From: JABMMZ01 sp044377005
GTDB lineage: Bacteria > Bacteroidota > Bacteroidia > NS11-12g > UBA955
Reading direction: 5' to 3'
DNA: 21,497 nt
Assembly: GCA_044377005.1 (NCBI GenBank)
Contig: JBILJV010000038.1
Coordinates: 1-21,497 of the forward strand
The position numbers and the translations under genes were made by a program. The notes beneath the pieces are model-generated. The model was not told the DNA's origin. It worked only from the letters and a program-made list of their open reading frames with translations, and searched no databases. This document shows positions 1 through 8,869 of this stretch, piece after piece; within the stretch, counting starts at the first letter, position 1, and each line of letters begins with the position of its first letter.

Positions 1-1
1 A

Positions 2-865
2 GCTTATTATCCTAAAGCTTTAGACCCAAACAGAAGTCAAGAATCTAAAAACAGAACAATGTTAAGATTATTAGCAAAAATGCCAACCATATGTGCAATG
101 ATCTATAAAAAAAGTATTGGACATCCTGTTGTATACCCCAATAATAATTTAGACTATGTAAGTAATTTTCTTACAATGACATTCAAACATGTAAGCGATC
201 CAGAATATACACCTGATCCTGTTGTTGTTGATGCAATGAACAAATTATTAATTCTTCATGCTGACCACGAACAAAATTGTTCAGCAAGTACTGTAAGATT
301 AGTAGGATCTTCTCAAGCTAACTTATATGCAACTACAGCTGCAGGTGTTGCTGCTTTATGGGGGCCATTGCATGGAGGAGCAAATCAAGAAGTTTTAGAA
401 ATGTTAGAAGCCATAAAAATGGATGGCGGAAATGTCCAAAAATGGGTTGATAAAGCAAAAGATAAAAATGATCCATTCAGATTGATGGGATTTGGCCATA
501 GAGTATATAAAAACTTTGATCCAAGAGCCAAAATTATTAAAAAAGCATGTGATGATGTTTTAAATAAATTAGGGATCAATGACCCTGTATTGGAAATTGC
601 TAAGAAGTTAGAAGAAGCAGCTTTGACTGACCCATATTTCGTGGAAAGAAAATTATACCCTAACGTGGATTTCTATTCTGGAATAATATACCGTTCTATA
701 GGATTCCCTACTGAAATGTTTACTGCATTATTCGCATTAGGAAGACTTCCAGGTTGGATTTCTCAATGGCAAGAAATGATAAACGAAAATCAACCAATTG
801 GTAGACCAAGACAAATTTATACAGGTCAAGCGCCAAGAGCATTTGTAAACAGAGGAGAAAGATAA
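2..865 (+). CDS. gltA: Citrate synthase, 5'-truncated by the window edge
   Basis: Condenses acetyl-CoA and oxaloacetate to citrate, the entry step of the TCA cycle, in the cytoplasm. The reading frame is open from base 2, and upstream of the first internal ATG (59) it already reads as citrate synthase (AYYPKALDPNRSQESKNRTM), so ATG 59 is not the start. About 287 residues are visible; the family is about 430, so roughly the first 140 are missing. All three catalytic segments are present: WGPLHGGAN (catalytic His), GFGHRVYKNFDPRA (second His) and NVDFYSG (catalytic Asp). The CoA-binding end RPRQIYTG also matches. It is the large, hexameric type II form seen in Gram-negative bacteria. It ends at a bidirectional terminator facing a convergent gene. 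Identification is secure. Confidence 0.97.
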   Translation, partial: AYYPKALDPNRSQESKNRTMLRLLAKMPTICAMIYKKSIGHPVVYPNNNLDYVSNFLTMTFKHVSDPEYTPDPVVVDAMNKLLILHADHEQNCSASTVRLVGSSQANLYATTAAGVAALWGPLHGGANQEVLEMLEAIKMDGGNVQKWVDKAKDKNDPFRLMGFGHRVYKNFDPRAKIIKKACDDVLNKLGINDPVLEIAKKLEEAALTDPYFVERKLYPNVDFYSGIIYRSIGFPTEMFTALFALGRLPGWISQWQEMINENQPIGRPRQIYTGQAPRAFVNRGER

Positions 866-884
866 TTTAACATTAATTGATAAC

Positions 885-915
885 AAAAAAGCCGATTTAA
901 AAATCGGCTTTTTTT
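885..915. terminator. Bidirectional intrinsic terminator between gltA and the TPR gene
   Basis: A GC-rich stem (GCCGATT at 891-897 pairing with AATCGGC at 902-908) is preceded by six A and followed by seven T, so it can work on both strands. The stop codon of the convergent minus-strand gene (914-916) lies within the T-tract, so both genes end on the same hairpin. Confidence 0.9.
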
Positions 916-1510
916 ATTCTGATAAAATCCATAATCCTATTTGGGATTTAGGTCTTAAACGTTTAACCTTCTCTATAAAGTTATTAATAAGTGGTACATC
1001 AGGTAAATAAGGATCCATTAACTCAATTTGAGATAAGTGGAATATCATATCGTCAATTTGTAAGGTTGTTAATCCTTTTTTACGCAAAATTCTCTCATAA
1101 GCTAATCCCACTTGTTTGTATGCATCAATTAGTCCCGAAGGTCGGTTGTAGCGCTCTAATTGTATGAATTTTTTATAGTGCTTTATACACAAGCTGTCTT
1201 TTTTTAGTTTGATATAATTTAATCCTCTGTTCCAATGCGCTCGTGAGGAATTACTATCGTTTTGAATAGTTATGCCAAACAAAGAGTCTGCCTCTTGATA
1301 CTTTTGTTGTTTGTATTTAGAAAAACCCAATAGGGTATATAAATTCCAGTTTTGAGGTTCTTTCGTTAGCGCTAATGAATAGTAATAATCGGCTTTTACG
1401 TAGTTTCTGTCGTTCATTTCTTTATTTCCTAAAGAAACTAAATCAATGCCTTCTTGTGCATTTAATTGATGCGAAAAAACTAATAATAATATTGAAATAA
1501 CTTGTTTCAT
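914..1510 (-). CDS. Exported TPR-repeat protein
   Basis: A 198-residue protein of unknown specific role. The N-terminus (MKQVISILLLVFSHQLNAQ) looks like a signal peptide cleaved after Gln19 or nearby, so it should act in the periplasm or at the outer membrane. Residues about 23-125 contain three tetratricopeptide-type helical pairs, recognisable from the A/G/Y/P spacing in NKEMNDRNYVKADYYYSLAL, LLGFSKYKQQKYQEADSLF and RGLNYIKLKKDSLCIKHYKK. A fourth degenerate helical pair follows. TPRs bind proteins. It is the last gene of the minus-strand unit, four bases after the stop of the gene before it, so it is probably co-transcribed with the PKD-repeat T9SS cargo. A chaperone or anchoring role is possible, but nothing in the sequence shows it. 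Confidence 0.8.
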   Translation of the reverse strand: MKQVISILLLVFSHQLNAQEGIDLVSLGNKEMNDRNYVKADYYYSLALTKEPQNWNLYTLLGFSKYKQQKYQEADSLFGITIQNDSNSSRAHWNRGLNYIKLKKDSLCIKHYKKFIQLERYNRPSGLIDAYKQVGLAYERILRKKGLTTLQIDDMIFHLSQIELMDPYLPDVPLINNFIEKVKRLRPKSQIGLWILSE

Positions 1511-1514
1511 AAAT

Positions 1515-2108
1515 TTAAAATAAATAACCTGAGTATTGTCGACTTTTAAATCGAATATTCATTTGTCTTTGATAAAATAATTCTGTTTTAACAGGTTCTG
1601 TCCACTCCATTCTCCATATCATATTTTGCATTCTTTTTGGATGAATAGAATTAAAAGGCTTGTTCTTGATAATTGGTAAATGAAAAAAAAGAGACCATCG
1701 TGATTTGATGTCAAATAATACAAATTTTATTGAATCTTTATTTTGTGGAAATATATGAATAGTGTATCCTCCAATAGTTTGCTCAATGTCATCAAATTTA
1801 GCTCTGTAAATACCAATTAATGTTTCGAATTTTCCTAAAAAATTTGTAACACTTTGCCAATTACTTGTTCCATCATTGAACGAATTCATATTTTTATTGT
1901 ACCAAAATTCCCTTGCTCGTTTTACTTGGTATGCATCAAACATAGGCGTAACTATATGAGAATGCAGTTTGGGGTTAAAATAATAAATGCTGTCAGAATT
2001 GCCTTTTGCCCATAGTTTTAGAATTGGGATTAATCTTGTTGGATTTGATTGACCTATGATATCAAATTGGGTGTTAACGTAGATAAATATTAATCCTAAA
2101 TACTTCAA
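1515..2108 (-). CDS. Unknown exported protein, TTG start abutting the upstream stop
   Basis: I do not recognise this 197-residue protein. The start is a TTG (2106-2108) placed directly after the TAA of the PKD-repeat gene. The next Met is about residue 56, which would remove a plausible signal sequence (KYLGLIFIYVNTQFDIIGQ), so TTG is preferred. No transmembrane segment follows. The rest mixes polar and aromatic residues, with a centre rich in I/F/Y and a basic C-terminus (NIRFKSRQYSGYLF) that may be beta-rich. Tight packing between the PKD gene and the TPR gene (0 and 4 bases) suggests translational coupling and a shared job at the cell surface. Only the location and export are inferred. Confidence 0.65.
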   Translation of the reverse strand: MKYLGLIFIYVNTQFDIIGQSNPTRLIPILKLWAKGNSDSIYYFNPKLHSHIVTPMFDAYQVKRAREFWYNKNMNSFNDGTSNWQSVTNFLGKFETLIGIYRAKFDDIEQTIGGYTIHIFPQNKDSIKFVLFDIKSRWSLFFHLPIIKNKPFNSIHPKRMQNMIWRMEWTEPVKTELFYQRQMNIRFKSRQYSGYLF

Positions 2109-5100
2109 TTAATACAAAATCATAATATTACCCTTTTCCTCATATCTCAATTCATTTGCACCAATAAATTCCATCCTGAAAAAATATAAGCCTTGTTCAA
2201 CCACTTTGTCATTGAATTTTCCATTCCATCCATTTTTGGGATTATTTGTTTCAAACATTTTTTCACCCCATCGATTAAATACAATAAATTTATATTCTAA
2301 TGCATAAGCAAGTCCAATTGGTTTAAAGGTTTCATTAATATTATCATCATTTGGTGAAAAAGCGGTTGGGATGTAATAAATAACATCGGGTAAAATGAAT
2401 ATTCTTTGTGTACTTGTATCTTTACAATTATAAATGTTTGACACAACTAAACGAGTTAATTGAGTCAATGTATCATTGTAAAATAATGTAGGATTCTGTT
2501 CTGTAGATGTTCCCATACTTGCAAAACTCCAATTCCAAACGACTGCATCTGTAGATAAATCACGGTACCTTATATCAACCTCATTTTCCCAAGAACGAAT
2601 TTTATCATAAGTGAAATTCGCTTTAGGATTAGGATAAACCAATGCAGCATCAGTTATAAATAGAGTGTCGATACACCCTTGGTCGGTTATTGCTACAAGT
2701 CTGATGTCATAAGAACCAGTATCCCTATACTTGTATTTTGGTTGAAACAAACTTGATGTCCTTCCATTTCCAAAAAACCATTTCCAACTTACAATATTGC
2801 CACTAGCAATTGAAGAATTGTTTATAAATACACTTGAATCTTTTAAACATACAGGGTCAACAGTGAAGTCTAAAACTGGATTTGGTCTGATAGATAAAAA
2901 TCGACTTATTGTGTCTTCACAGCCTTTATCTGAAGTAACTTTATGTAAAATTTGATAATCACCACTTGAAGGATAATTATAGTTTGGAGGATTTTGAATA
3001 TTAGTAGAATCACCATTTCCATAATAAAACTTATGCTCAGAAATATTACCTCTACTAATTGAAGAACGATTTATAATTCTAATAGAGTTGTTTTTAAAAC
3101 AACTAATTTTAGGGTTTATATCGAAATTAGCTACCGGCATTGCGTTGACATATACTTTTGTAAAGGTTGAATCTAAACAGCCAAAATCAGATAAAACAAT
3201 TAGTGAAACTCTAAATGAATCTGATCTAAAATAAGATTTAATTGGGTTGGGTAGGGTCGAAGTTGTATTATCTCCAAATTTCCAATTTGTAGATGCTATT
3301 GAACCTGTACTTACTGTTGAAATAGACGTAAATTCAAAACTATTATTTTTGAAACACTGTTCATTATCAATAACTTGAATGTTAGCATCAGGCATTGGAT
3401 GAACTGTGAAACTTTTAACACTTGTATCTTTGCAATTACCTAAATTAGTGCTAGAGACTAAAGAAACAGGATATGTTCCAGGTGTTAAGTAACTAACTTG
3501 TCCAGTAGTGCTATTAATTAAACTATCTCCATTGCCATAGTACCAACTATGGTTCATTGACAAACCGCCTGGGTTAGTGCTTATTTGATTAAATTGAAAA
3601 TCGTTGCCTTGTAAACAGAATTTATCGGTATTGAATTGAAAATCAGCCAATGGCATTGCTAAAGTCCTTACTTGTCGTGTTACTGTATCTAAGCAACCAT
3701 TATTTGTAGTGCTAAATAAACGAACATTATAGAACTGTGATTGTAAATATGTTTGTTGAACAGTTGAATTGTTGCCCGAGATATTACCATTGCCAAATTG
3801 CCAATTTAATGTGTAGGTTCCAGATTTAATTGTGGTTGATGAATTGAAAACAAATTTGTTCCCAGCTAAACATTGGGTATTGTTGTTTATAGTAAAGTCT
3901 GTTTTTGCTTTTGGATGAATGGTGACAGATTTTATTATAGTATCTGTACATCCTATATCACTGTATGAAATAAGTCTGACATTATATGTGGTGTCTTTGT
4001 TGAATTTTTTATATGGACTTAGATTCGTTGATGTGCCTCCATCACCAAAATTCCAATTATTGCTAAATCCACCCTCTGTTATAAATGTGTTAGATCTAAA
4101 TTCGAAATTATTGTTGTTGATACATTGTCCATTCGTTAAAATTAAGAAATCAGAACTTGGATGTGGATATACTTTTACTCTTTGAAAACTAGTGTCAAAA
4201 CAACCGTTATCTGCATATACTATAAGAGCTGAATTAAATGCATCTTCTGTATTGTAAATATGATTTGTGTTTGCCGCATTTCCTTGTGTATTTCCATCGC
4301 CAAAAATCCAAAAATTACTAGTGATATTTCCTAAGCTGAAAGTAGACAAATCATTGAATGAAAATGAATTGCCTCTAAAACATTGGTCTGTATTGTTAAT
4401 GTTAAAGGAAGCAGTAGGCATTGGAAGTATTACTACAGAATCACTGAATGTATCTCTACAATTTTGGTTGGAATTTAAAACTAATAATAATTGATATTTG
4501 CCATGAGTGTTAAAACTATGTTTAATACTATCAACGCCAAGATAATCCATTCCATCGCTTAAAAACCATTGACGAGTGTATGTCCCGCTTGAAATTGAAG
4601 AGTTTGAATATGCTTTTAATTCGTGATATTTAAAACATATTGTATCTTGATTTATTGTGAATGATGGAATAGGTGTAGGTTTTACAATAATATTTGTAGT
4701 TGCAGTATCAATGCAACCTTTATTTGAAGTACTATATATACTAACAGTATAGTTGCCATCATTGCTGTATCTATGACTAACAGAATCTATATTTGACGCA
4801 GTACTTAAATCTCCAAAATTCCAATTATTACGAATAGTACCTCTAGTGATTGTTGAAGTTGATTTAAATCTAAATAAATTGTCTTTAAAACATTTTGTTA
4901 CATCAATATTTTGTATGTTGCTTAATGGCATTGGGTTAATTAAAACAACCTGAAACGCTGTGTCAGAACAACCATCTTGACCATCATCACTCATGGTAAT
5001 TAATCGAATTGTTTTGTCAATTGCTGTTGAATAAGATTTGTGAGCAGAGTCCTGTACATTCCTATTGTCATTATTGTCTAAAGTCCAATAATTAAGTAAA

Positions 5101-6083
5101 GGTAATCCATTATTAATGGTTGATTGAGATTCAAATTTAAAATAATTTCCTGTTAAACATTGGTCAGTATCATTGGTAGAAATAATTGCATTAGGATGTT
5201 CATTTACTAAGCACGCTAAAATACTTGTGTCTTTGCAACCATTAGAATGATGATTAATTTGTCTAATGGGATACGCACCATTGGAGTTAAATGAATGGGT
5301 AAAAGAATCAATATTTGTATAACTTGGTCCAGTATTACCTACTTTCCAACTTTTAAAAGTTATAGAGCCAAGGTAAACTTCAGAAACAGATTTGATGGTA
5401 AAAAAGTTACCTTTGTAGCATTGTATAGTATCGTTAAATTCTGTTAAAACTCTAGGATTTTCTTTTAAGTTAACTTGTTTAGAAAATGAATCAGTGCAAC
5501 CAAAGTTACTTATTACAGTAAGTTTAGGGTAATAATAAAAAAGGAAGTTTTTGAATTTATGATTTATTATGTTGTTTGAAGTGGTGTCTGAAATTCCATC
5601 TTTCCAATTCCAAATAAAAGTATTAATACTTCCGCTTGGAATGGTCGAATTAGAAGTAAATCTATAATTGTGCCATTTGTAGCATTGGCTATCATTTAAA
5701 AAAGTATAGGATGCAGTTGGTCGAGGATAAACATTAAGTGTAGCAGTTGATGTATATGTTCTGGAAGGACTGCTAGAAGTTATTCTTATTCTATATCCAC
5801 TTCCAGGCGGAGATAACTTGGGGATTTCTCCATTGATTGCAGAAATTGTGGTGTCATTAACTGTACCTAAAATTGTAGGAGATGTAAATGAGCCACTTGA
5901 GTTAGACATTATGATGTTAAAAGTATTGCCTGGGTTAAAATAAATGCCATTTTTAATAAATGTAATTCTAATATTTGAACCAGGACAAATGTTTTTAGGC
6001 GTAAAATCAATTGTAATATTCTGCGCTTTTAAAACGATTGTAGAACTAATTATGAGAATAAAAGTAAGTAAAAGTCTATTCAT
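2109..6083 (-). CDS. Giant secreted PKD-repeat protein with T9SS type B C-terminal domain
   Basis: A 1324-residue predicted cell-surface protein. Residues 1-21 are a signal peptide ending in KAQ. Residues about 22-118 form an Ig-like beta domain. Residues 119 to about 1235 form roughly 13 tandem PKD-like domains of about 85 residues, each with a W-x-F/Y-G-D/N-G-type core (for example NNWNFGDGGTS) and a closing GCxDT motif. Residues 1236-1324 are the gliding-motility-associated C-terminal domain, the type B T9SS sorting signal (YIPTAFSPNDD, then VFNRWGEK, NGWNGK and GLYFFRMEF, ending NIMILY). Twelve repeats carry a cysteine after the first strand and one in GCxDT; the last lacks the first. No enzyme domain is visible, so it is more likely an adhesin or structural surface protein. 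The GldKLMN machinery later in the window is the expected exporter. Confidence 0.93.
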   Translation of the reverse strand: MNRLLLTFILIISSTIVLKAQNITIDFTPKNICPGSNIRITFIKNGIYFNPGNTFNIIMSNSSGSFTSPTILGTVNDTTISAINGEIPKLSPPGSGYRIRITSSSPSRTYTSTATLNVYPRPTASYTFLNDSQCYKWHNYRFTSNSTIPSGSINTFIWNWKDGISDTTSNNIINHKFKNFLFYYYPKLTVISNFGCTDSFSKQVNLKENPRVLTEFNDTIQCYKGNFFTIKSVSEVYLGSITFKSWKVGNTGPSYTNIDSFTHSFNSNGAYPIRQINHHSNGCKDTSILACLVNEHPNAIISTNDTDQCLTGNYFKFESQSTINNGLPLLNYWTLDNNDNRNVQDSAHKSYSTAIDKTIRLITMSDDGQDGCSDTAFQVVLINPMPLSNIQNIDVTKCFKDNLFRFKSTSTITRGTIRNNWNFGDLSTASNIDSVSHRYSNDGNYTVSIYSTSNKGCIDTATTNIIVKPTPIPSFTINQDTICFKYHELKAYSNSSISSGTYTRQWFLSDGMDYLGVDSIKHSFNTHGKYQLLLVLNSNQNCRDTFSDSVVILPMPTASFNINNTDQCFRGNSFSFNDLSTFSLGNITSNFWIFGDGNTQGNAANTNHIYNTEDAFNSALIVYADNGCFDTSFQRVKVYPHPSSDFLILTNGQCINNNNFEFRSNTFITEGGFSNNWNFGDGGTSTNLSPYKKFNKDTTYNVRLISYSDIGCTDTIIKSVTIHPKAKTDFTINNNTQCLAGNKFVFNSSTTIKSGTYTLNWQFGNGNISGNNSTVQQTYLQSQFYNVRLFSTTNNGCLDTVTRQVRTLAMPLADFQFNTDKFCLQGNDFQFNQISTNPGGLSMNHSWYYGNGDSLINSTTGQVSYLTPGTYPVSLVSSTNLGNCKDTSVKSFTVHPMPDANIQVIDNEQCFKNNSFEFTSISTVSTGSIASTNWKFGDNTTSTLPNPIKSYFRSDSFRVSLIVLSDFGCLDSTFTKVYVNAMPVANFDINPKISCFKNNSIRIINRSSISRGNISEHKFYYGNGDSTNIQNPPNYNYPSSGDYQILHKVTSDKGCEDTISRFLSIRPNPVLDFTVDPVCLKDSSVFINNSSIASGNIVSWKWFFGNGRTSSLFQPKYKYRDTGSYDIRLVAITDQGCIDTLFITDAALVYPNPKANFTYDKIRSWENEVDIRYRDLSTDAVVWNWSFASMGTSTEQNPTLFYNDTLTQLTRLVVSNIYNCKDTSTQRIFILPDVIYYIPTAFSPNDDNINETFKPIGLAYALEYKFIVFNRWGEKMFETNNPKNGWNGKFNDKVVEQGLYFFRMEFIGANELRYEEKGNIMILY
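2379..5729 (-). repeat. About 13 tandem PKD-like domain repeats (coding)
   Basis: Protein-level repeats of about 255 bases inside the giant secreted protein. Each begins with a P-x-P or similar boundary (YPRP, NPMP, KPTP, LPMP, YPHP, HPMP, RPNP, YPNP). A QC-type cysteine follows, then a serine/threonine-rich strand, then W-x-F/Y-G, and the repeat ends with GCxDT. The units have diverged strongly at the DNA level, so this is an old domain expansion rather than a recent tandem duplication. Confidence 0.88.
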
Positions 6084-6131
6084 TTTATTTGTATTGATTC
6101 TTTTTTAATTGTTATTGTAAATGTTAAACCA

Positions 6132-6162
6132 CGAAAGTATTGATTTTTTTTCAAATATCCAA
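6132..6162 (-). promoter_or_regulatory. Candidate Bacteroidota promoter for the PKD-repeat gene
   Basis: Read on the minus strand, TTGG (6159-6162) is followed after exactly 19 bases by TACTTTCG (6132-6139). This is one mismatch from the TAnnTTTG -7 element at the usual spacing. Transcription would start near 6125, about 40 bases before the ATG at 6083. It would let the PKD, unknown and TPR genes be expressed separately from mpl. Confidence 0.5.
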
Positions 6163-6167
6163 TATTT

Positions 6168-7508
6168 TCATTCGTTCAATAATTGAGCATTATCAAAGTT
6201 CCCCGAACTCATAATTAGTAAGACACAAGGTTTTTGCGAAACGTTGCTTAAGGAATTTTTTATTTTACTTTTTAAAATTTCAATATCATTTATCGCTTCA
6301 ATATTTTGGCCAAAATTAAACTCAATTTCTTCAGAATTTATTGGATCTAAATTTTTATGTTCAATAACTTTAGGATTGTAATATATATAATTAATATTCC
6401 CATCTATCATTGAGTTAAAGTATTCAGGTAGAAAGTTTTTATTCAAACTACTGTATGTGTGTAATTCATAAATAGCAATTAAAGAGTGTTCTGGATATTG
6501 ATTCCTGACTGCATTCATGCTTGCTTTTAATTTACTAGGAGAATGAGCAAAATCCCTTATTATTACTAGGTTTTTTGTGTCTTTAATTTTTTCTAGTCGC
6601 TTGGCAGTACCTTTAAAATCTTTTAAGGATTCATAAAAATCAAATTCGCTAATACCTAGTTTTAAACAAATTTTACAAGCACCTTCTGCATTCTGAATAT
6701 TATGTTCTCCAAAAATATTTAAAGTATGTTTATTCTGCTTACTTATTATTGTTTGTCCGTTTCTTATATGATAATGAGGTGTGTTGTAAGGGATTTTTTC
6801 CAAAGTGCTTTTTTCGCATATTTCACTCAATGCATCATCTTGTTTGAAATAGATAATTGTTCCATTTTTGTCTATACTATTAACAAATAACTGAAATTGT
6901 TTCAAGTAGTTATCAAAAGTTGGGAATACGTTAATGTGGTCCCAAGAAATGCCTGTGATTAAAGCTATGTGAGGGTGGTATTTTAAGAATTTTGGGATTG
7001 GGTCTAGTGCAGAAGTTAAGTATTCGTCACCTTCAATAATCATAATTGGTGCATCACTAAATTTTACCATTGTTTCAAATCCTTCTAATTGAGAACCAAC
7101 AAGGTAATCAAAATCAATATTTAGTTTTTTGAGAACATGCATTACCATTGCAGTAGTGGTTGTTTTTCCATGACTTCCTCCAATAACAATCCTTTTTTTA
7201 TCAACGGCGTGCAGGTATACATATTCAGGAAAACTATAAATTTTAATATTTAATGATTGTGCTTTTAATAATTCAGGATTGTTTTTTTTTGCATGCATCC
7301 CAAGTATAATAAAATCAATAGTAGAGTCAATAACTTCATCATTCCAGCCATTGTTTTGAGGTAGTAAATTGTGTTTTTTTAGCCTCGAAAGAGCAGGTTC
7401 AAATATTTCATCATCACTGCCTGTTACTTTATTCCCCATTAAATGTAAAGCAATAGCGATGTTGTGCATGACTGCTCCGCCACAAGCTATAATATGTATA
7501 CGTTTCAT
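6168..7508 (-). CDS. mpl: UDP-N-acetylmuramate:L-alanyl-gamma-D-glutamyl-meso-DAP ligase (peptidoglycan recycling)
   Basis: A Mur-ligase-family enzyme of 446 residues. Mpl joins recovered murein tripeptide to UDP-MurNAc using ATP in the cytoplasm, bypassing the MurC/D/E steps. Visible motifs in order: N-terminal Rossmann segment IHIIACGGAVMHNIA with VTGSDDEIFEPA (about 4-39), ATP P-loop GGSHGKTTTT (110-119), EGDEY (159-163), SWDHIN (188-193), GEHNIQNAEGA (267-277), GTAKRLE (300-306) and RDFAHSPSK (318-326). The SDDEIFEPA form and the length fit Mpl better than MurC. The start ATG at 7508 puts the Rossmann strand at residue 4. It sits 72 bases after the permease gene and 84 before the PKD gene, all in one direction. 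MurC is the main alternative, less likely. Confidence 0.88.
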   Translation of the reverse strand: MKRIHIIACGGAVMHNIAIALHLMGNKVTGSDDEIFEPALSRLKKHNLLPQNNGWNDEVIDSTIDFIILGMHAKKNNPELLKAQSLNIKIYSFPEYVYLHAVDKKRIVIGGSHGKTTTTAMVMHVLKKLNIDFDYLVGSQLEGFETMVKFSDAPIMIIEGDEYLTSALDPIPKFLKYHPHIALITGISWDHINVFPTFDNYLKQFQLFVNSIDKNGTIIYFKQDDALSEICEKSTLEKIPYNTPHYHIRNGQTIISKQNKHTLNIFGEHNIQNAEGACKICLKLGISEFDFYESLKDFKGTAKRLEKIKDTKNLVIIRDFAHSPSKLKASMNAVRNQYPEHSLIAIYELHTYSSLNKNFLPEYFNSMIDGNINYIYYNPKVIEHKNLDPINSEEIEFNFGQNIEAINDIEILKSKIKNSLSNVSQKPCVLLIMSSGNFDNAQLLNE

Positions 7509-7580
7509 TTGTGTTGCAAGTTGCTAAAAAAACAAGAATTAAAAAAGAAATCGAAATAAAATGATTGGATTTGGTAGTAT

Positions 7581-8828
7581 TTATTCGTGACGTAATGCCT
7601 CAATAGGGTCTAATTTTGATGCTTTGCTAGCAGGATAGTATCCAGCAAGAATTCCTACTACAAAACAAATGATTAAGGATAAAATCATCCAATTCCATGG
7701 TATAATAAATCCAGTTTTCATAACCAATGATACTAGATTCCCTAAAATGATTCCCAATATAATGCCACCAATGCCACCAATTTGACAAATAACGGCAGCT
7801 TCAGTTAAAAATTGCTGTCTTATGATTTTTGGGGTAGCACCCAACGCTTTTCTAGTTCCAATTTCTCTTGTCCTCTCTGTAACACTAACCAACATTATAT
7901 TCATTAATCCTATAGCAGCGCCTACTAATGTAAATAAAGCAATAAATGTGGCCGCAATTTTTAAGGTTTTTAAATTATCGGTAAGTTTTTCTGTAACTGA
8001 TTCGTTCTTAGAAAGACTAAAGTTATTAGGTTCTCCAATTTTTATTTTCCTAATTTTTCTCATTAAACCTTCAGCTTCATAAAAGCCTAAGTTATATTGC
8101 TTGATATCGTTTATTCCAACCGTAATAATAAAAGAGTTATTGTTGTTAACAAATTTGGATAATGCATCACCTAAGCCTAAAAAAATAATTCTATCTTCTC
8201 CGCCCATTCCCATTGTGTTTCCTTTGCTTTTTAAAATACCTATGACTGTATAGGATGCTTCGCCAATCATTATTTTTTTTCCAATAACATTTTCTTTGTT
8301 AAATAATGTCATAGCAACATCTTTACCTATAATTATGTTTTGTGAAGAATAGATGCCTTCATTTGAGTTGAAATTTCTTCCATACTTTAGAGTATAAGCT
8401 CCATTTTGAAGATAATTCTCGTCAACTGCTAAAATCCTAACATTTGGATTGGTTTTTTTCTTTTCATTTGAAACAACTGCTACGCCACTAATAAAATAAC
8501 TTAATGATGTTTTAGAGGACACCGAAAATGTGTTTTTGAAAGTTATTGCCTCTGAATAAGTTATTGATTTGTATTCAGGTATATTGTAATCTTGACTTCT
8601 TCGCGAAACAACGCCATCCCTGTTTCTTATGTTAAAAACGTTACTTCCCATTTTTTCGAATGTTGAAGAAAGACCATTCTCAATCCCATCAACAGCAGTA
8701 AGCATGCCAACAAGGGCCGCAATTCCTATCGTTATTATTAAGCAAGTAATTACCGTTCTTAAAGTATTGGCTTTAATAGACTCTAAAGCGTTGCTTATGT
8801 TTTGTAAAGTGTTCAAAAGTGATTTCAA
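7581..8828 (-). CDS. ABC transporter permease, MacB/FtsX family
   Basis: A 415-residue inner-membrane protein with MacB-type architecture. It has a cytoplasmic N-terminal helix and TM1 (about residues 23-44), then a periplasmic core (about 45-285). Three C-terminal TM helices form the FtsX domain (about 286-408), containing the conserved VSVTERTREIGTRKALGA loop and ending GYYPASKASKLDPIEALRHE. The family uses ATP hydrolysis by a separate ATPase to move the periplasmic domain, often for lipoprotein, peptide or drug efflux; no ATPase or membrane-fusion gene is in the window. The start is TTG at 8828: an in-frame TGA lies three codons upstream, and the next ATG (about residue 42) would remove TM1. 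It is divergent from the 8951 gene, with a palindrome between them. Confidence 0.87.
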   Translation of the reverse strand: MKSLLNTLQNISNALESIKANTLRTVITCLIITIGIAALVGMLTAVDGIENGLSSTFEKMGSNVFNIRNRDGVVSRRSQDYNIPEYKSITYSEAITFKNTFSVSSKTSLSYFISGVAVVSNEKKKTNPNVRILAVDENYLQNGAYTLKYGRNFNSNEGIYSSQNIIIGKDVAMTLFNKENVIGKKIMIGEASYTVIGILKSKGNTMGMGGEDRIIFLGLGDALSKFVNNNNSFIITVGINDIKQYNLGFYEAEGLMRKIRKIKIGEPNNFSLSKNESVTEKLTDNLKTLKIAATFIALFTLVGAAIGLMNIMLVSVTERTREIGTRKALGATPKIIRQQFLTEAAVICQIGGIGGIILGIILGNLVSLVMKTGFIIPWNWMILSLIICFVVGILAGYYPASKASKLDPIEALRHE

Positions 8829-8869
8829 AATTAATCAAGCATTTTGATTTATTTATATATATACTTTAA

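Noticed and set aside
3919..4494. Plus-strand open frames opposite the PKD gene
   Set aside because: They are shadows of the repeat-coding strand, without promoters or family features.
2379..5729. CRISPR-like or recent tandem DNA repeat array
   Set aside because: The periodicity is about 255 bases, exists at the protein level only, and units differ widely in DNA sequence.
8826..8833. Minus-strand TAATTTTG as promoter of the permease gene
   Set aside because: It overlaps the TTG start codon needed to keep the first membrane helix, and no -33 element is at the right spacing.
8829..8840. Three-codon upstream reading frame (ATG CTT GAT TAA) before the permease start
   Set aside because: Such short frames are common by chance, and there is no sign of attenuation structure.
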